Origin: Oscillospiraceae bacterium
GTDB taxonomy: Bacteria > Bacillota > Clostridia > Oscillospirales > CAG-272
Assembly (NCBI GenBank): GCA_015064505.1
Contig: SVSB01000026.1
Location: 1-41,473 of the forward strand
Reading direction: 5' to 3'
Length of the DNA stretch: 41,473 nucleotides
Below the pieces are notes generated by a model. The model saw only the letters and a program-made list of their open reading frames with translations. It ran no database searches and was not told the DNA's origin. Below, one piece after another: positions 23,690-32,649 of this stretch (position 1 is its first letter; each line of letters starts with the position of its first letter). Made by a program: the position numbers and the translations under genes.

Positions 23690-25708
23690 TTAGTTCAGGG
23701 CACTTGCATCTGGATACTTATTCACGCGGGTAAGGCGGTCGATAACCGTCAGGCGGAATACGTTTACCCAGGAAACGAGCCAGTCGTTAAGGTGACCGCG
23801 CTCGTTGGGATCCTTTCTGTGACCCCAACGCGCCTGATAGAACGCCTCGTTCTGGGAACCTATGGGGCGCTTTCTGCCGTGGAACACGCGGTTCTCCTCG
23901 GTGGCGATGCATTGCGTGCAGTTATACCAGCTCATAATAGCGCGCTTGCGCCATCTTTCGTCACCCGTATAATCAGCAAGACGGAGCCACTCACAGCACA
24001 TAAGCTCACCCCACTGGTCAAGTGCAGGGTGCTGAACGGAAACGTAGGTAGAGCCTGCGGTATAGTATCCGTACTGTGTGAACTCTGCCTCGGGTCCGTA
24101 GTGAACGTCGTAGGTATACATCCAGGAAGCAAAGTAGTAGGATGCCTTCTCGGCATATTCAAGATACTTCTTATCCCCGGTGATCTCGTAGATATCAAGA
24201 GCGGCAATGATAATGGGGCCCGCGGTCTCCTTATCAACGCAGGTGCAGTCGATGGCGCCCGCAGTGCAAAGGAACTGATCAAGATCGCGCTTCATATAGA
24301 AATCAAGGCTCTTTATTGCGTACTCAAGGTATCTTTCAGTGCCGAGGATTCGGTAACCGTCCACAAGTGCCATGGTAACGAAGGCGCCGATGGTACCGTT
24401 TGGCTCCTCACAGCGGCCGTCAAAGTGCCAAGCCTTACCGAATGCAAACTCCTCGCTGTAATGATCGCAGAAAAAGTCGAATATCTTAACGGCAAACTCC
24501 TTATAATCGGGACGGTCGATGCCGTTCTCGCGGAGCAGATCGTAAAGCTTTATCATCTCGCAAGCCGCCCATCCGGTATTGCAGGTCTCGGGGAGCCAGC
24601 CCGTTGCGTAGCTTACGTTTGCCGCCCAGCTCTTCGTATAATCGCGGGGCTTGTAGTTCCAGTTCTGTCCCTCGGTATACCACTCGTAGTGGGCAAGAAC
24701 GAGCCCGCTCTCGGACTGCTTTTCAAGCCAGCTGTCGCAAACTGCAAGAGCCGCCTGAAGAAGTTTCTTTTCGCCCGTGCGAAGATACTCAAGCACCAAC
24801 ATACGGGCGTTCATTATGTTCTGTCCGCACCAGCCGATCTCAAAGTGAGGAACCACGAGAGCGCCGGGAGCCGATGCACCGTAGCGATTACGGATACCCG
24901 TTGAGAAGAGCAGCTTGCCCTTATGCTCGTGGAGAAGGAACTTGGTAAAGGTAATACCAAGGCGCCACAGCTCGTCAACGGAGTGGTTGGGGCCGTGCTC
25001 GAAGGGGAAAAGCTCAAGAGCGCGGTCAAGAGTTTCAACCGCACCGTAGTTTTCCCACTTGGGAACGGAGCAAAGCATATACGCGGAAAGAGTTACGCTC
25101 TCCCCTGCCTCAAGGGTGATGTAGGTATCGTATCTTTCGCAATACTTATCGTTTTCGTAATAGGTATAAGGTGCCTCCGTTACGGGCCAGTATATACGCT
25201 GGGATATCTTATCACCAACGGGACGGAGAGAAACGGAAGAAACGAGGCTCTCCACACTCTCGCCTGAAGCAAAGAGAGAGAATGCAATATCCTTGGTTTC
25301 CGTAATAGAGCAGGAAGGCACGGGCGTTCTGTCATAGGAATGGATCCAGGGCTCGCCGTTATCCGCGATCATGCCCTTGGGCTCAAGTCCCTCGCCCCAA
25401 TGGTTTCCATCGTAGGAAACGCAGGGAATGAGATATCTTGCGGGCGCAAACTCCGTTACGGTCTCAAGAATGAACTTGACAGTACGGGCGCTCTCGCCTT
25501 TATTGGTAAAGGTACGGGAAAGAAGGAAAAGTCCCTCTCCCTTGTCCTCCGTTTTTTCGGTATAGGAAAAACCGTTGAAGATCTCACCCTGCGCGTCAAG
25601 GGTGAATTCCGCTCCGTTCTCCTCGATCATGGGAGCATTGATCTTTGAGATCGCACCCTCACGGGAGTCGGACAGACAGTATGTAGTACCGTTTTTAATA
25701 ATATACAT
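23690..25708 (-). CDS. Large alpha/alpha-toroid (six-hairpin glycosidase-like) protein
   Basis: 672 residues from the ATG at 25708, which has GGAGG seven bases upstream. Residues 1 to about 240 look like an N-terminal beta-sandwich (MYIIKNGTTYCLSDSREG...). Residues about 250-660 show the periodic helices of an alpha/alpha barrel (LEYLRTGEKKLLQAALAVCDSWL, LAHYEWYTEG, NTGWAACEMIKLYDLL, RYLEYAIKSLDFYM, AALDIYEITGDKKYLEYAEKASYYF, EWLRLADYTGDERWRKRAIMSW). Catalytic acids cannot be picked out by eye, so the enzyme family is unassigned. Lack of a signal peptide points to the cytoplasm. It could be a glycoside hydrolase or a lyase of unsaturated oligosaccharides. It is monocistronic with its own promoter. 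Confidence 0.75.
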   Translation of the reverse strand: MYIIKNGTTYCLSDSREGAISKINAPMIEENGAEFTLDAQGEIFNGFSYTEKTEDKGEGLFLLSRTFTNKGESARTVKFILETVTEFAPARYLIPCVSYDGNHWGEGLEPKGMIADNGEPWIHSYDRTPVPSCSITETKDIAFSLFASGESVESLVSSVSLRPVGDKISQRIYWPVTEAPYTYYENDKYCERYDTYITLEAGESVTLSAYMLCSVPKWENYGAVETLDRALELFPFEHGPNHSVDELWRLGITFTKFLLHEHKGKLLFSTGIRNRYGASAPGALVVPHFEIGWCGQNIMNARMLVLEYLRTGEKKLLQAALAVCDSWLEKQSESGLVLAHYEWYTEGQNWNYKPRDYTKSWAANVSYATGWLPETCNTGWAACEMIKLYDLLRENGIDRPDYKEFAVKIFDFFCDHYSEEFAFGKAWHFDGRCEEPNGTIGAFVTMALVDGYRILGTERYLEYAIKSLDFYMKRDLDQFLCTAGAIDCTCVDKETAGPIIIAALDIYEITGDKKYLEYAEKASYYFASWMYTYDVHYGPEAEFTQYGYYTAGSTYVSVQHPALDQWGELMCCEWLRLADYTGDERWRKRAIMSWYNCTQCIATEENRVFHGRKRPIGSQNEAFYQARWGHRKDPNERGHLNDWLVSWVNVFRLTVIDRLTRVNKYPDASALN

Positions 25709-25735
25709 AAAGCAACCTCCGCTTGTATTCAACCC

Positions 25736-25764
25736 ATTGTAGCACAGCAAAACTCCAAAAGCAA
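25736..25764 (-). promoter_or_regulatory. Promoter of the toroid glycosidase-like gene
   Basis: Minus strand TTGCTT (25759-25764), 17-nt spacer, TACAAT (25736-25741), 28 nt before the start codon. Confidence 0.75.
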
Positions 25765-25837
25765 CAAATGCGGAGAAAAACTACGAATTTGTTTGATTTT
25801 TTCGGAATTTTTCCTATTGCGCACATTCACTTCCCTA

Positions 25838-25866
25838 TTGACATTCTCTTTGCGCCATGTTAAAAT
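25838..25866 (+). promoter_or_regulatory. Promoter of the TetR-ABC operon
   Basis: Perfect TTGACA (25838-25843), 17-nt spacer, TAAAAT (25861-25866), 40 nt before the TetR start. Confidence 0.85.
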
Positions 25867-25872
25867 AACAAC

Positions 25873-25894
25873 AGTTATATATCAACCGTTATAC
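25873..25894 (+). promoter_or_regulatory. Candidate TetR operator region
   Basis: AGTTATATATCAA directly followed by CCGTTATA, at the expected transcription start. The first 13 bases recur exactly at 28278-28290. GTTATA is repeated 14 nt apart. It is not a clean palindrome, so operator status is tentative. Confidence 0.35.
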
Positions 25895-25905
25895 AAGGAG
25901 GAGCT

Positions 25906-26481
25906 ATGCCACCCAAAATAAAAACCAACAAAACCGATATAATACGCGCCGCAACGGAGGTAGTGCGTAAGCAAGGCGCTTCCGCACTTAACGCCCGTGC
26001 CGTTGCCTCGGAGCTTAACAGCTCCACACAGCCCATCTTTTCAAATTACGCAACGATGGAGGAGCTTAAGGCAGATATAATTGCCAATGCGTACGATCTG
26101 TACCGTAATATGATTGAAGACGAAACGTCCAAGAAAAAATATCCGCCGTATAAGAGCGCGGGTATGGCGTATATAAGGTTTGCAAAGGAGGAAAAGGAGC
26201 TTTTTAAGCTGCTTTTTATGCGCGACCGCACAAACGAGCCCGCCTCCCTTGCCTACCGCGTAGAGCCGGAGGTTGAAACGCTGATGAGCACGACGGGCTT
26301 TGACCTTAATACCGCTGAACGGGTTCACCTTGCCATGTGGGCGTGCGTGCACGGCTTCGGAACCATGGCGGCATCAAGCTATATTGACATTCCCGAGGAG
26401 ATAGCAAGCGACATCCTTACGGATCTGTTCACTTCCCTTACGGGCAAGATCAAGGAGAATAAAAATGAAAAAGATAATTGA
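25906..26481 (+). CDS. TetR/AcrR-family regulator
   Basis: 191 residues, ATG behind AAGGAGG. The N-terminal HTH is visible (DIIRAATEVVRKQGASALNARAVASELNSS split by the turn, then TQPIFSNYATMEELKADII). The C-terminal helices (about 80-180) form the ligand and dimer domain, with WACVHGFGTMAASSY as a WHG-type signature. It probably represses its own operon: the next two genes encode an ABC exporter, overlapping by 17 bp. The ligand is probably a substrate of that exporter. Confidence 0.9.
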   Translation: MPPKIKTNKTDIIRAATEVVRKQGASALNARAVASELNSSTQPIFSNYATMEELKADIIANAYDLYRNMIEDETSKKKYPPYKSAGMAYIRFAKEEKELFKLLFMRDRTNEPASLAYRVEPEVETLMSTTGFDLNTAERVHLAMWACVHGFGTMAASSYIDIPEEIASDILTDLFTSLTGKIKENKNEKDN

Positions 26482-27388
26482 GATACAGGGACTTACGAAA
26501 TCATACGGCGATATAAAGGCGGTGAACGATCTGAGCTTTTCCGTGCGGGAAGGAGAGCTTTTTGCATTCCTCGGCACCAACGGCGCGGGAAAATCCACCA
26601 CCATCAATATTATCTGCGGTCAGCTCAAAAAGGACTGCGGCAGCGTTATTATAGACGGAAAAAGCCTTGATACCGACCTTTACAGGATAAAGGGCAGTCT
26701 TGGCGTCGTGTTCCAGAATTCTCTGCTTGATAAGGCACTTACCGTGCGCGATAATCTGGAGAGTCGCGCGGCGCTTTACGGCATAACGGGAGAAGAATTT
26801 GAAGCTCGCCTTGAATATCTTTGCAAGCTGCTTGATTTTTCCGATCTCACGAAGCGCACCGTGGGAAAGCTCTCAGGCGGTCAGCGCAGAAGGATAGACA
26901 TTGCCCGTGCCCTTATCCACGACCCGTCCATCCTTTTCCTTGACGAGCCCACAACGGGACTTGACCCGCAAACAAGAAAGCTGCTTTGGGAGGTAATAGA
27001 CGGCTTGCGCCGTGAAAAGGGCATGACCGTGTTCCTTACCACCCATTATATGGAGGAGGCGGCAGAGGCGGATTACGTCATTATCATAGAAAAGGGAGAG
27101 ATAGCCGCAGAGGGCACGCCCCTTGAATTAAAGAATAAATACGCAGGGGATTTCGTTACCGTCTACGGAAAGAGCGAAGAAGAGATTGCCGCACTTGGAG
27201 TACGCTACGAGGCGATCCGCGACGGCTTCCGTCTTTACGTTCCAAGCACCGCCGCGGCAGCGGAAATGATAATAAAATCCCCTTCCCTTTTTACGGATTA
27301 CGAGATAACGAAGGGCAAAATGGACGACGTGTTCCTTGCGGTCACAGGCAAAAAGCTTACGGGAGGTAACGAGAATGAAAACGCTTAA
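26465..27388 (+). CDS. ABC transporter ATP-binding protein (DrrA type)
   Basis: 307 residues. Walker A GTNGAGKST, Q-loop VFQNS, signature LSGGQRRRIDIARAL, Walker B FLDEPTTGLD and H-loop TTHYMEEA are all intact. The C-terminal extension after about residue 215 is the DrrA-like domain that contacts the permease. It overlaps both neighbours (17 bp with TetR, 14 bp with the permease), which implies coupled expression. It likely powers export of a hydrophobic drug, lipid or antimicrobial. Confidence 0.95.
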   Translation: MKKIIEIQGLTKSYGDIKAVNDLSFSVREGELFAFLGTNGAGKSTTINIICGQLKKDCGSVIIDGKSLDTDLYRIKGSLGVVFQNSLLDKALTVRDNLESRAALYGITGEEFEARLEYLCKLLDFSDLTKRTVGKLSGGQRRRIDIARALIHDPSILFLDEPTTGLDPQTRKLLWEVIDGLRREKGMTVFLTTHYMEEAAEADYVIIIEKGEIAAEGTPLELKNKYAGDFVTVYGKSEEEIAALGVRYEAIRDGFRLYVPSTAAAAEMIIKSPSLFTDYEITKGKMDDVFLAVTGKKLTGGNENENA

Positions 27389-28277
27389 GGCTTTAATAAG
27401 GCGAAACACAAAACTGTTCTTCAAGGATAAGGGAATGTTCTTTACCTCCCTTATAACCCCCGCAATTCTGCTGGTGTTATACGCCACCTTCCTTGGTAAC
27501 GTTTACCGTTCAAGCTTTACGGATAATCTGCCCGCATTTTTGGAAATACCGGAAAAGGTAATAAACGGTCTTGTGGGAGGTCAGCTTATATCCTCCATTC
27601 TTGCGGTTTCCTGCGTTACCGTTGCATTTTGCTCCAATATGCTTATGGTACAGGATAAGGCAAACGGAAGCATCAGAGATCTTACCGTTTCCCCGGTTAA
27701 GGGCAGCACACTTGCTATAAGCTATTATTTGTCAACCTTGATATGCACACTTACCGTGTGCTTCACCGCTACCGCAATATGCCTTGGATATATCGCGGTC
27801 ACGGGCTGGTATATGAGCGCAGGTGAAGTAATATTGCTTATTTGCGACGTTCTGCTTCTTGTTATGTTTGGCACCGCTCTCTCCTCGCTTATTAACTTTT
27901 TCCTCTCCACACAAGGGCAGATCTCCGCAGTGGGAACCGTGATAAGCTCAACCTACGGCTTTATCTGCGGAGCTTATATGCCCATATCGCAGTTTTCCGA
28001 GGGGCTGCAGAAGGTGATCTCCTGCCTCCCCGGCACATACGGTACCGTGCTTGTGCGCAACCACGCAATGAGCGGCGCATTAAGAGAGCTTGAAGCCCTC
28101 GGCGTTCCCGCAGAGGCCATGACGGCTCTCCGCGACGCGGTGGACTGCAATCTTTACTTTTTTGAAACCAAGGTAAGCATGGGAGCCATGTACGCAGTTG
28201 TTGCAGTAACCGTTGCGGCGGTGCTTGGCGCTTATATAATGCTTAACGCCCGCGCTGCGAAAAGAGAGGCAAGATAA
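27375..28277 (+). CDS. ABC-2 type permease
   Basis: 300 residues from the ATG at 27375 with GGAGG upstream; an in-frame ATG further upstream is within the ATPase gene. Six hydrophobic segments can be traced (MFFTSLITPAILLVLYATFL, ISSILAVSCVTVAFCSNMLM, YYLSTLICTLTVCFTATAIC, VILLICDVLLLVMFGTALSS, ISAVGTVISSTYGFICGAYM, AMYAVVAVTVAAVLGAYIML), with the large outer loop between segments 1 and 2. It is the membrane half of the exporter powered by the preceding gene. Confidence 0.93.
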   Translation: MKTLKALIRRNTKLFFKDKGMFFTSLITPAILLVLYATFLGNVYRSSFTDNLPAFLEIPEKVINGLVGGQLISSILAVSCVTVAFCSNMLMVQDKANGSIRDLTVSPVKGSTLAISYYLSTLICTLTVCFTATAICLGYIAVTGWYMSAGEVILLICDVLLLVMFGTALSSLINFFLSTQGQISAVGTVISSTYGFICGAYMPISQFSEGLQKVISCLPGTYGTVLVRNHAMSGALRELEALGVPAEAMTALRDAVDCNLYFFETKVSMGAMYAVVAVTVAAVLGAYIMLNARAAKREAR

Positions 28278-28311
28278 AGTTATATATCAAAAAGAGAAAG
28301 GAGAAATCAAC

Positions 28312-29025
28312 ATGAGAGAAACTAAATATACGGGCAAGTACTTCTCCGTTCTCGGTGATTCCATCAGCACGTTTCTTGGCTACAATCCACCCGACTGCGC
28401 AGTATATTACGATTGGGAGCATAAATGCCTTGCAGAGATCTATACTCCCGCGGATACCTGGTGGGGCAAGGTAATTAACGCTCTTGACGGAAAGCTTCTC
28501 GTGAACAACTCTTTTTCGGGCAGTACGGTATCAAAGCTTCCCTGCTTTGAGATAGAGTCCTACGGTTGCGGAGATACGCGCACCTCCGCTTTGGGAATCG
28601 GCACGTTGTCACCCGACGTAATCATCGTGCTTCTCGGCATTAACGATTGGGGGCACGGAGCCACCCCTTTTTCCGACGATGACGGTGACGGGCCCGACAA
28701 CTTTTTTGTTGCGTACCGAACCATGCTTTCAAAGCTCAAAAGAAATTATCCAAACGCGGAAATATGGTGCCTTACTCTGCCGCGCAGTCATTGGAGTGCA
28801 AATCCCGATTTCGTACCGCCCGAATGCTTCAGGCATCACTTCGGGGAATATTGCGAGGCCATCAGAAAATGCGCAAAAAGTGCGGACTGCAGGCTTATTG
28901 ATATTTACGATCCCGAAAACACCTACGATACCATAGACGGCTTTCACCCGAACGCCCACGGAATGCTGACTATAGCAAACGCGGTCTTATCCCATCTCGA
29001 AGGCGGTGATACGGATGATAATTGA
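28312..29025 (+). CDS. SGNH/GDSL-family hydrolase
   Basis: 237-residue cytoplasmic esterase-like protein; no signal peptide. Block I FSVLGDSISTF (D16, S17), a following Gly region (NNSFSGSTVSK), block III LLGINDWGHG, and block V DGFHPN (Asp and His of the triad) are present. ATG has GAAAGGAG upstream. It starts 34 nt after the permease and its last codons overlap the TatD gene, so it belongs to the same operon. Substrate unknown. Confidence 0.9.
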   Translation: MRETKYTGKYFSVLGDSISTFLGYNPPDCAVYYDWEHKCLAEIYTPADTWWGKVINALDGKLLVNNSFSGSTVSKLPCFEIESYGCGDTRTSALGIGTLSPDVIIVLLGINDWGHGATPFSDDDGDGPDNFFVAYRTMLSKLKRNYPNAEIWCLTLPRSHWSANPDFVPPECFRHHFGEYCEAIRKCAKSADCRLIDIYDPENTYDTIDGFHPNAHGMLTIANAVLSHLEGGDTDDN

Positions 29026-29878
29026 TTCACACGCTCATTACTCGCACAAGCTTTACGAGGGAGAATTCAACTGCCTCGCCATAGAAAACGGAAGCTACAG
29101 CCTTGAAAAAAACGATCTTGAAGGGCTGTTTGACAGAATGCGCGAGAGTCGTATCGTTCTTTCCATAGAGCCTGCAACGAGCCTTGAAAAGATAAAGGAT
29201 CAGCTTGCGCTGAAGGAAAAGCACGGAGACTGCGTGCGCCTTGCCATGGGTCTGCACCCCAAGCGGTGCGTTGCCGTCCCCTTTCGTGCGCGCAAGCTCC
29301 TGCTTGAATACGCAGAGAATACCGATATAATCGCCATCGGCGAAACGGGACTTGATTACAGTATGCCCCGCCTTAAGCAAAACAGGCTGAGGCAAAGGCG
29401 ATGGTTTATTTACCAGATAAAGCTTGCAGGTAAGCTCCGCTTGCCCCTAATCCTCCACGTGAGAGACGCGGAGGAGGATGCATTGCGCATACTCCGAAGA
29501 TATCGCAAGCACCTTTGCGGCGGGGTTGCCCATTGCTTCCACGGAGATACGAAAACCGCCAACGCCTTCATTGACCTCGGTTTTTCTTTGGGCATCGGCG
29601 GAAAGCTGTTGCAAAAAGGCTCGGATGCCGACGTTCTTGCAGAGTCGGTAAGGTCGGTTCCCCTCTCCGCACTCATCGTGGAGACGGACGCGCCATACGT
29701 TCTCCCCGACGTGAGCGAAATGGAATGCAGCGGCAGACAGCGGAAAAAGATGCGCAATTCTTCACTTATTCTGCCGATGATCATAGAGAGGATCGCAAGC
29801 CTCAGGGGCATAACGGCGGAGGAGGCAGAGCAGGCAATATACGATAACACTCTGCGCACCTTCCGCATAGAGCTGTAA
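29015..29878 (+). CDS. tatD: TatD-family metal-dependent hydrolase/nuclease
   Basis: 287 residues; TIM-barrel amidohydrolase-fold phosphodiesterase whose relatives are 3'-5' DNases. Metal ligands are visible in order: H-x-H in DSHAH (H6, H8), Glu in IAIGETGLDY, His in LILHVRDAEEDAL, His in VAHCFHGD, and Asp in VETDAPYVLPD. The ATG at 29015 lies inside the end of the SGNH gene; a GTG three codons earlier is an alternative. It is followed 21 nt later by the double-TIR gene. Confidence 0.92.
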   Translation: MIIDSHAHYSHKLYEGEFNCLAIENGSYSLEKNDLEGLFDRMRESRIVLSIEPATSLEKIKDQLALKEKHGDCVRLAMGLHPKRCVAVPFRARKLLLEYAENTDIIAIGETGLDYSMPRLKQNRLRQRRWFIYQIKLAGKLRLPLILHVRDAEEDALRILRRYRKHLCGGVAHCFHGDTKTANAFIDLGFSLGIGGKLLQKGSDADVLAESVRSVPLSALIVETDAPYVLPDVSEMECSGRQRKKMRNSSLILPMIIERIASLRGITAEEAEQAIYDNTLRTFRIEL

Positions 29879-29899
29879 GCAACAGAAATTGAGGTAAAG

Positions 29900-32152
29900 A
29901 TGCTTAATAAGTTTAAAAAAATGTGTAACGACGCGACGGACGCCGTGGTTACGAAGATGCTTCCCAAGCTTGACGACGAAGATTTCGAGTATGACGAAGA
30001 TAGTTTTTGCGATTACGAGACTTATCAGCACGTAAACGAATATCTGCACTGCAAAACGCCCGATAACGCCCCATCCGATGGTATGCACAGGACTTATTTT
30101 GCCTGCCACCCGGACGATTTTGGTCTATATTTCAAAAAGGTATGCTCTGACTTTTTTTCTGTAAATAAAACAGTAGCAGTGTATTATATCAATGATCCCG
30201 ATGCACTCAGAACAGAGGAAGAGCTCGATCTGGCTTTGTACAGAATGGAGCTGCTGATCGTGCCCGTGACCTCAAAGCTTTTAAAAGACAAAAGCGGCAC
30301 CATGGGAAGAGAGATCGCTTACGCAAAGAAGGCGGGTATCCCAATACTCCCTCTTCTTATGGAAACAAACGCGGAAGCAGAGTATTCCCTTGAGGAAAAC
30401 TTTGGAGATCTTCAGTATCTTGCCCCTTACGCAAAAGACGAAACGCAGATCAAGTACACGGAAAAGCTGAGAGCTTTTCTTGAAAGCTCGCTTATTGACG
30501 ACCGTCTCTTAAAGCGCATCAATAACGAATTCAGCCTTTCCGTATTTCTCAGTTACCGAAAAAAGGACAGAAAATACGTTGACCCCGTAATGCGGCTTAT
30601 TCACAGCGCCCCCGGTTGCCGCGATATAGGCGTTTGGTACGATGAATTTCTGACCCCGGGAGAGAGCTTCAGCAACAACATAAAAGAGCATTTGCATAGC
30701 AGTGACGTAGTCTTGCTTATGGTTACGCCCAATCTGCTGGAGGAGCCCAACGGAAAGCCGAACTACGTTATGGGCTCGGAATATCCCGAGGCAACGGAGC
30801 TTGGCAAGACGGTCATCCCCCTTGAGACCGCCCACTGCGACAGAGAAAAACTGAAAGAAAAATACAGAGATCTTCCCGAAATATCCAACGCAAACGAAGT
30901 TGAATCGTTCAAAGAGCGCTTTACCGAGGCAATAAAAAAGCTCGGCAAAAAAGCGAAAAGCGACTCCCCCGAGCACAAATATCTGATCGGTATGGCTTAT
31001 ATGACGGGTGTGAACACTGAGATAGATAAAGAACTCGCACTTGAGCTTATAACCGATGCTGCCGAGGAAGGCTTTACGGAAGCGATGGAAATGCTGAGAA
31101 ATATGTACCATTACGGCTTGCATATTCCAAAGGACGTGAAAAAGGCGATATATTGGGGCGAAAAGCTGAACGGGACTCTTCGCCGCAAAAAGGGAGATTA
31201 TGCAGAAGAGACCGTGAGATCCCTCTACGAGCTTGGCAAATGCCACGGAACGAACGGCGATCACGCCCTTGCCTGCGAGCATCTTGAAAAGGTGCATTCT
31301 CAGCAATACCGGCTCAGCGAGGAGCTTGATCCATTCACTCTTACGGTGCTTTTTGATCTTGCAGCAGAGTACGGAAAAGGCGGAGAGACGGAAAAACAGC
31401 TTAAAGTGTTGGAGGAAGTTACAGAGCTGCGCTACGATACCCTTGGCACCGACAGCGAAGACACGATCTCCTCCCTTTTTGCGCTTGCTCGGATCTACGG
31501 CGAAAGAAAGCTTCACTCACTTGCGATGAATCTTGCGGGATTTTTAATTGATATTCTTAAGGATAAAAGGGCAAAAGAAAACAAACGCGAAGAAGAGGAT
31601 CAGCGCAGTAAAGAGCTTCTTGAGCTTTACGCGAGGGAACGCGTTTTTGCAAACGCGAGCAATAGTCCAAGTGCCAACGAAGAAAAAGAGATTTTTATGC
31701 TCCGCAGTCTTGCAAAGGCTTACTGCCTGAAGTACGATTATATTAAAGGACTGAAATACGCAAAGCAGGCGTATGCAAAGAGCATTAAAGCGTATGGTAA
31801 AGACCATCTGCAAGCTTTAATATCCTTGGGCACCCTTGCCGCCGCAAACGGCTTCTGCCGGAATTTCCAAGAGGCTTCGGAACAGACTGACGAGCTCACC
31901 GAAAGGCTTGCGTACAGATGCGGAGATACCCACCGCTACACAGATGCAACGTGGGAGCTTGGAGATGCCATCAGACGGTATGAAAGTGCTCTTAAAAGCT
32001 ATAACCGAAAGAAAAAGCTATCTCGCGTATTCGGAAACTTCCTCGTTTTCGGATCCACATCTGCATTCCATACCCTTTTCATGGAAGAAAGAATAGCAGA
32101 TAGGTATGCGGAATCTGCCAAGGTCTATTTTGATACAGTATTGAAACGGTGA
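29900..32152 (+). CDS. Double-TIR domain protein with Sel1-like and TPR repeats
   Basis: 750 residues, ATG behind GAGGTAAAG. Two TIR-like domains are in tandem. TIR-1 (about 64-200) runs RTYFACHPDDFGLYFKKV, YRMELLIVPVTSKLL, GREIAYAKKAGIPILPLL, with E138 at the position of the NADase glutamate. TIR-2 (about 212-350) runs LSVFLSYRKKDRKYV, VWYDEFLTPGESFSNNI, SSDVVLLMVTPNLL, MGSEYPEATELGKTVIPL, with E294 as the candidate. Residues about 355-425 are two Sel1-like repeats and about 435-750 contain several TPRs. No signal peptide or membrane helix is present. The design fits a TIR effector controlled by a repeat sensor; NAD cleavage and any role in phage defence are inferred. TatD lies upstream and a tyrosine phosphatase begins 4 nt after its stop. 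Confidence 0.88.
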   Translation: MLNKFKKMCNDATDAVVTKMLPKLDDEDFEYDEDSFCDYETYQHVNEYLHCKTPDNAPSDGMHRTYFACHPDDFGLYFKKVCSDFFSVNKTVAVYYINDPDALRTEEELDLALYRMELLIVPVTSKLLKDKSGTMGREIAYAKKAGIPILPLLMETNAEAEYSLEENFGDLQYLAPYAKDETQIKYTEKLRAFLESSLIDDRLLKRINNEFSLSVFLSYRKKDRKYVDPVMRLIHSAPGCRDIGVWYDEFLTPGESFSNNIKEHLHSSDVVLLMVTPNLLEEPNGKPNYVMGSEYPEATELGKTVIPLETAHCDREKLKEKYRDLPEISNANEVESFKERFTEAIKKLGKKAKSDSPEHKYLIGMAYMTGVNTEIDKELALELITDAAEEGFTEAMEMLRNMYHYGLHIPKDVKKAIYWGEKLNGTLRRKKGDYAEETVRSLYELGKCHGTNGDHALACEHLEKVHSQQYRLSEELDPFTLTVLFDLAAEYGKGGETEKQLKVLEEVTELRYDTLGTDSEDTISSLFALARIYGERKLHSLAMNLAGFLIDILKDKRAKENKREEEDQRSKELLELYARERVFANASNSPSANEEKEIFMLRSLAKAYCLKYDYIKGLKYAKQAYAKSIKAYGKDHLQALISLGTLAAANGFCRNFQEASEQTDELTERLAYRCGDTHRYTDATWELGDAIRRYESALKSYNRKKKLSRVFGNFLVFGSTSAFHTLFMEERIADRYAESAKVYFDTVLKR

Positions 32153-32156
32153 TAAA

Positions 32157-32612
32157 ATGACAAGAGTAATGTTCGTGTGCCACGGCAATATATGCCGTAG
32201 CCCGATGGCGGAATTTATTATGAAAAAGTTGGTACGTGATGCGGGACGTGAGTCGGAATTTATAATCGCATCATCTGCCACAAGCACGGAGGAAATATGG
32301 AACGGAGTGGGCAATCCCGTTTATCCTCCCGCCCGCGAGGAGCTGAAAAAGCACGGAATCGAGTGCGGAGGCAAGCGCGCGGTTCAGCTTACGGCGGCAG
32401 ACGCGGAAAAATACGATCTGTTTCTTTGTATGGATTCTGCAAACCTGCGCAACGCCAAAAGGATACTGGGGCAGAAAGCGGAAGGTAAGGTGAAAAAGCT
32501 CCTTGACCTTGCAGGCGGCGGCGACGTTGCCGACCCTTGGTATTCCGACAGGTTCGATATTGCTTATGCGGATATCCTCCGCGGCTGCGAGGCACTTATT
32601 AAAAGCATATAA
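32157..32612 (+). CDS. Low-molecular-weight protein tyrosine phosphatase
   Basis: 151 residues. The catalytic loop VCHGNICRSP has nucleophile Cys8 and Arg14 (C-x5-R), and the general acid is the Asp of DPWYSDRF near residue 126. Length and order match LMW-PTPs. It starts four bases after the double-TIR gene, so the two are almost certainly co-translated. In other bacteria such enzymes act on phosphotyrosine kinases of capsule synthesis or on phosphoarginine; here no kinase is in sight, which leaves open a link to the TIR protein. Confidence 0.94.
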   Translation: MTRVMFVCHGNICRSPMAEFIMKKLVRDAGRESEFIIASSATSTEEIWNGVGNPVYPPAREELKKHGIECGGKRAVQLTAADAEKYDLFLCMDSANLRNAKRILGQKAEGKVKKLLDLAGGGDVADPWYSDRFDIAYADILRGCEALIKSI

Positions 32613-32647
32613 AGAAAAAGCGATGGTCCACCATCGCTTTTTCTTTT
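32611..32647 (+). terminator. Terminator of the TIR/phosphatase operon
   Basis: AAAGAAAAAGCGATGG-TCC-ACCATCGCTTTTTCTTTT, a stem of at least 14 bp ending in T-rich sequence. Confidence 0.92.
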
Positions 32648-32649
32648 GA

